Shown here piece after piece: positions 13,063 through 14,428 of a DNA stretch of 14,428 bases. The stretch is from Wolinella sp052170135 (lineage in GTDB: Bacteria; Campylobacterota; Campylobacteria; Campylobacterales; Helicobacteraceae): positions 1 to 14,428 of the forward strand of contig JBQNBC010000020.1 in assembly GCA_052170135.1 (NCBI GenBank). Reading direction: 5' to 3'. The notes beneath the pieces were generated by a model. That model was not told the DNA's origin. It searched no databases and saw only the letters and a program-made list of their open reading frames with translations. The translations under genes and the position numbers were made by a program. Numbering within the stretch: the first letter of the stretch is position 1; every line of letters starts with the position of its first letter.

Positions 13063-14428
13063 TCACAGGGTTTCAAATGCGATATTCGCATCTTTAAATT
13101 GCGAAGCAGCATTTGTTTTTAGCGCGTCATCTCCGTTAAAAACCTTATCAAGCGCAAAGACTTTCAAAGGTGATTGCGAGCGTATTTTATCTAGCAGGGC
13201 TTGGTCTGCGCGCTCAAGTAGAAGTGCTGTTTTGCGCGTATTTGAGGCGTTATCTAGCCAGACTACATTTTCTGAAAACTCAATTTTATCCGTGAGCGGG
13301 AATCCTAAGCGAAGTGCTAGCTCATACGCCATATTTTCGGTTGTAGCGTGCGATTCCACTACGTCTTGGAATAGCGATATTTGTTGCTTCAAGGCTTCAG
13401 AATCGCGATTCTTTGGATTTTGCCACTGTTTAAAATTGCTCTTTGCGAGCTTAAAAACCTTAAAGCCTGTATCAACGCGCTGAGTGTCTCTGAGGCTATC
13501 TGAAATCTGCCTGCCCGCGCGGCGGATTCTCTCTTTGGCTATGTCGGCAATAGTGTCAAAACCCGCCTTGCGCGCTTCGGATTTTTCATCAGTCTCTTCG
13601 GGGAGTTGCACGCAGATGAAACGGCGATTCCCGCCGTCTTCGGCGTTAAGCTGCATCACGGCATGGGCGGTTGTGCCAGAGCCTGAGAAGAAGTCTAGGA
13701 TTAAAGTATCTGTTTCTTTTTGCATTTTGATGAAGTGTTTCACAAAATCAGAAGATTTTGGATAATCAAAATATTTGTTTCCATTAAAAATATTCTTGAT
13801 TTCCAATGAGCCTAATTCTGTTCTTCCTATTCTTGCTTCAATAATTGAAACAGGCTTTTTACCATCGTCTTCATCACGATAAACTTTTTTATGCAATTTA
13901 TATTCATCTGCAATGGTGGCAACTTTTAATTTATGTCGTTCATTCATCATTTTGAATTTTGACCAAGTCCAACGTCCAAGAACGCCTTTTGTTTGATAAG
14001 GAATAATTTTGACGATATTTGATTTGTCAGAAATTTGCATAATTTCTTCATCAATGTAAATTTGCTGTGTTTCTTTATCAAAGTATACTGGGAAATGCAA
14101 TGACGGCACATCTTCCATTTTGCCACCGATACCACGTTTCCAAAGTCGTTCAATATAAAATTGCCCAAATTCATCTCTTTCAGTGTATTTTTTATCTAAT
14201 TCTTCATTTGATAATGCCAATTTTGCAACATTAAAAGCATCTGACTTACGGTAAACCACGCAATATTGATGTTGTTGGGCAAAATCGATAGAGCTTTGAG
14301 AGCCAGCAGGCGCGGCATTAACGATTAGATTTGAAACAAAATTCTCCGCCCCAAACACTTCATCGCACAGCAGTTTCAACTGTGCCTGTTCGTTGTCGTC
14401 AATGCTGATAAAAATCACGCCGTCTTCG
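13063..14428 (-). CDS. Type III DNA methyltransferase, Mod subunit (5' part outside the window)
   Basis: A partial beta-class N6-adenine methyltransferase, the modification and recognition subunit of the type III system. The frame stays open to the right edge and reads EDGVIFISIDDNEQ, typical of the region after the catalytic DPPY motif. DPPY and the true start therefore lie outside. The SAM-binding motif is present as LDFFSGSGTTAHAV, followed by RRFICVQLPEE. The middle, roughly 13720-14290, corresponds to the target-recognition domain and is much more AT-rich than both flanks. The C-terminal part, after a DTGFKVFKL strand, probably contacts Res. I saw no simple-sequence repeat in the visible part, so phase variation cannot be judged here. 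An apparent GTG start at 14418 is internal. Res follows after 12 bp. Confidence 0.93.
   Translation of the reverse strand, partial: EDGVIFISIDDNEQAQLKLLCDEVFGAENFVSNLIVNAAPAGSQSSIDFAQQHQYCVVYRKSDAFNVAKLALSNEELDKKYTERDEFGQFYIERLWKRGIGGKMEDVPSLHFPVYFDKETQQIYIDEEIMQISDKSNIVKIIPYQTKGVLGRWTWSKFKMMNERHKLKVATIADEYKLHKKVYRDEDDGKKPVSIIEARIGRTELGSLEIKNIFNGNKYFDYPKSSDFVKHFIKMQKETDTLILDFFSGSGTTAHAVMQLNAEDGGNRRFICVQLPEETDEKSEARKAGFDTIADIAKERIRRAGRQISDSLRDTQRVDTGFKVFKLAKSNFKQWQNPKNRDSEALKQQISLFQDVVESHATTENMAYELALRLGFPLTDKIEFSENVVWLDNASNTRKTALLLERADQALLDKIRSQSPLKVFALDKVFNGDDALKTNAASQFKDANIAFETL

Overview
The window looks like chromosomal DNA of a Helicobacter-type member of the Campylobacterota, most likely a non-pylori (enterohepatic-like) species. 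The evidence is moderate-to-low GC, -10 boxes close to TATAAT without clear -35 boxes, a C10 homopolymer tract, a CetA/CetB-like split energy-taxis receptor, a UvrD of the length I recall for Helicobacter, and a small conserved protein I associate with this class. No species call is possible by eye.

Left part (1-3205). A C10 tract in gene-poor DNA is followed by an orphan XRE/S24 (LexA/CI-like) autocleaving repressor gene (317-1042). A perfect 9-bp inverted repeat (279-300) sits just before its start. The gene ends in a hairpin and a small cluster of TTGAAGTT repeats. Next comes the decayed C-terminal half of a sensor histidine kinase (1283-1575), recognisable by its N, G1 and G2 boxes but frameshifted. 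Directly behind it is the intact NAD(P)H-hydrate repair gene nnr (1587-2969).

Middle part (3206-10435). A LysR-type regulator (minus) and uvrD (plus) are divergent. A convergent gap with a hairpin separates uvrD from a two-gene minus-strand operon: a stand-alone Aer/CetB-type PAS protein, then a membrane chemoreceptor with a C-terminal zinc-binding CZB domain. Together these form a bipartite receptor that could read redox state and zinc or oxidants. Divergent from it are a CPA2-type cation:proton antiporter and a small conserved hypothetical gene, followed by tRNA-Ser(GGA) with encoded CCA.

Right part (10444-14428). A type III restriction-modification system lies on the minus strand: a complete res (helicase plus PD-ExK nuclease) and a mod gene whose 5' part, including the expected DPPY motif, is outside the window. 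The central part of mod is strikingly AT-rich compared with its flanks, as expected after exchange of the target-recognition domain.

I did not find a clearly new multi-gene system. The best leads are the frame-independent DNA repeats inside the repressor gene, the mosaic mod gene, the PAS/CZB receptor pair, the Gly-Glu replacement of the ion-binding Asp pair in the antiporter, and the kinase relic next to nnr.
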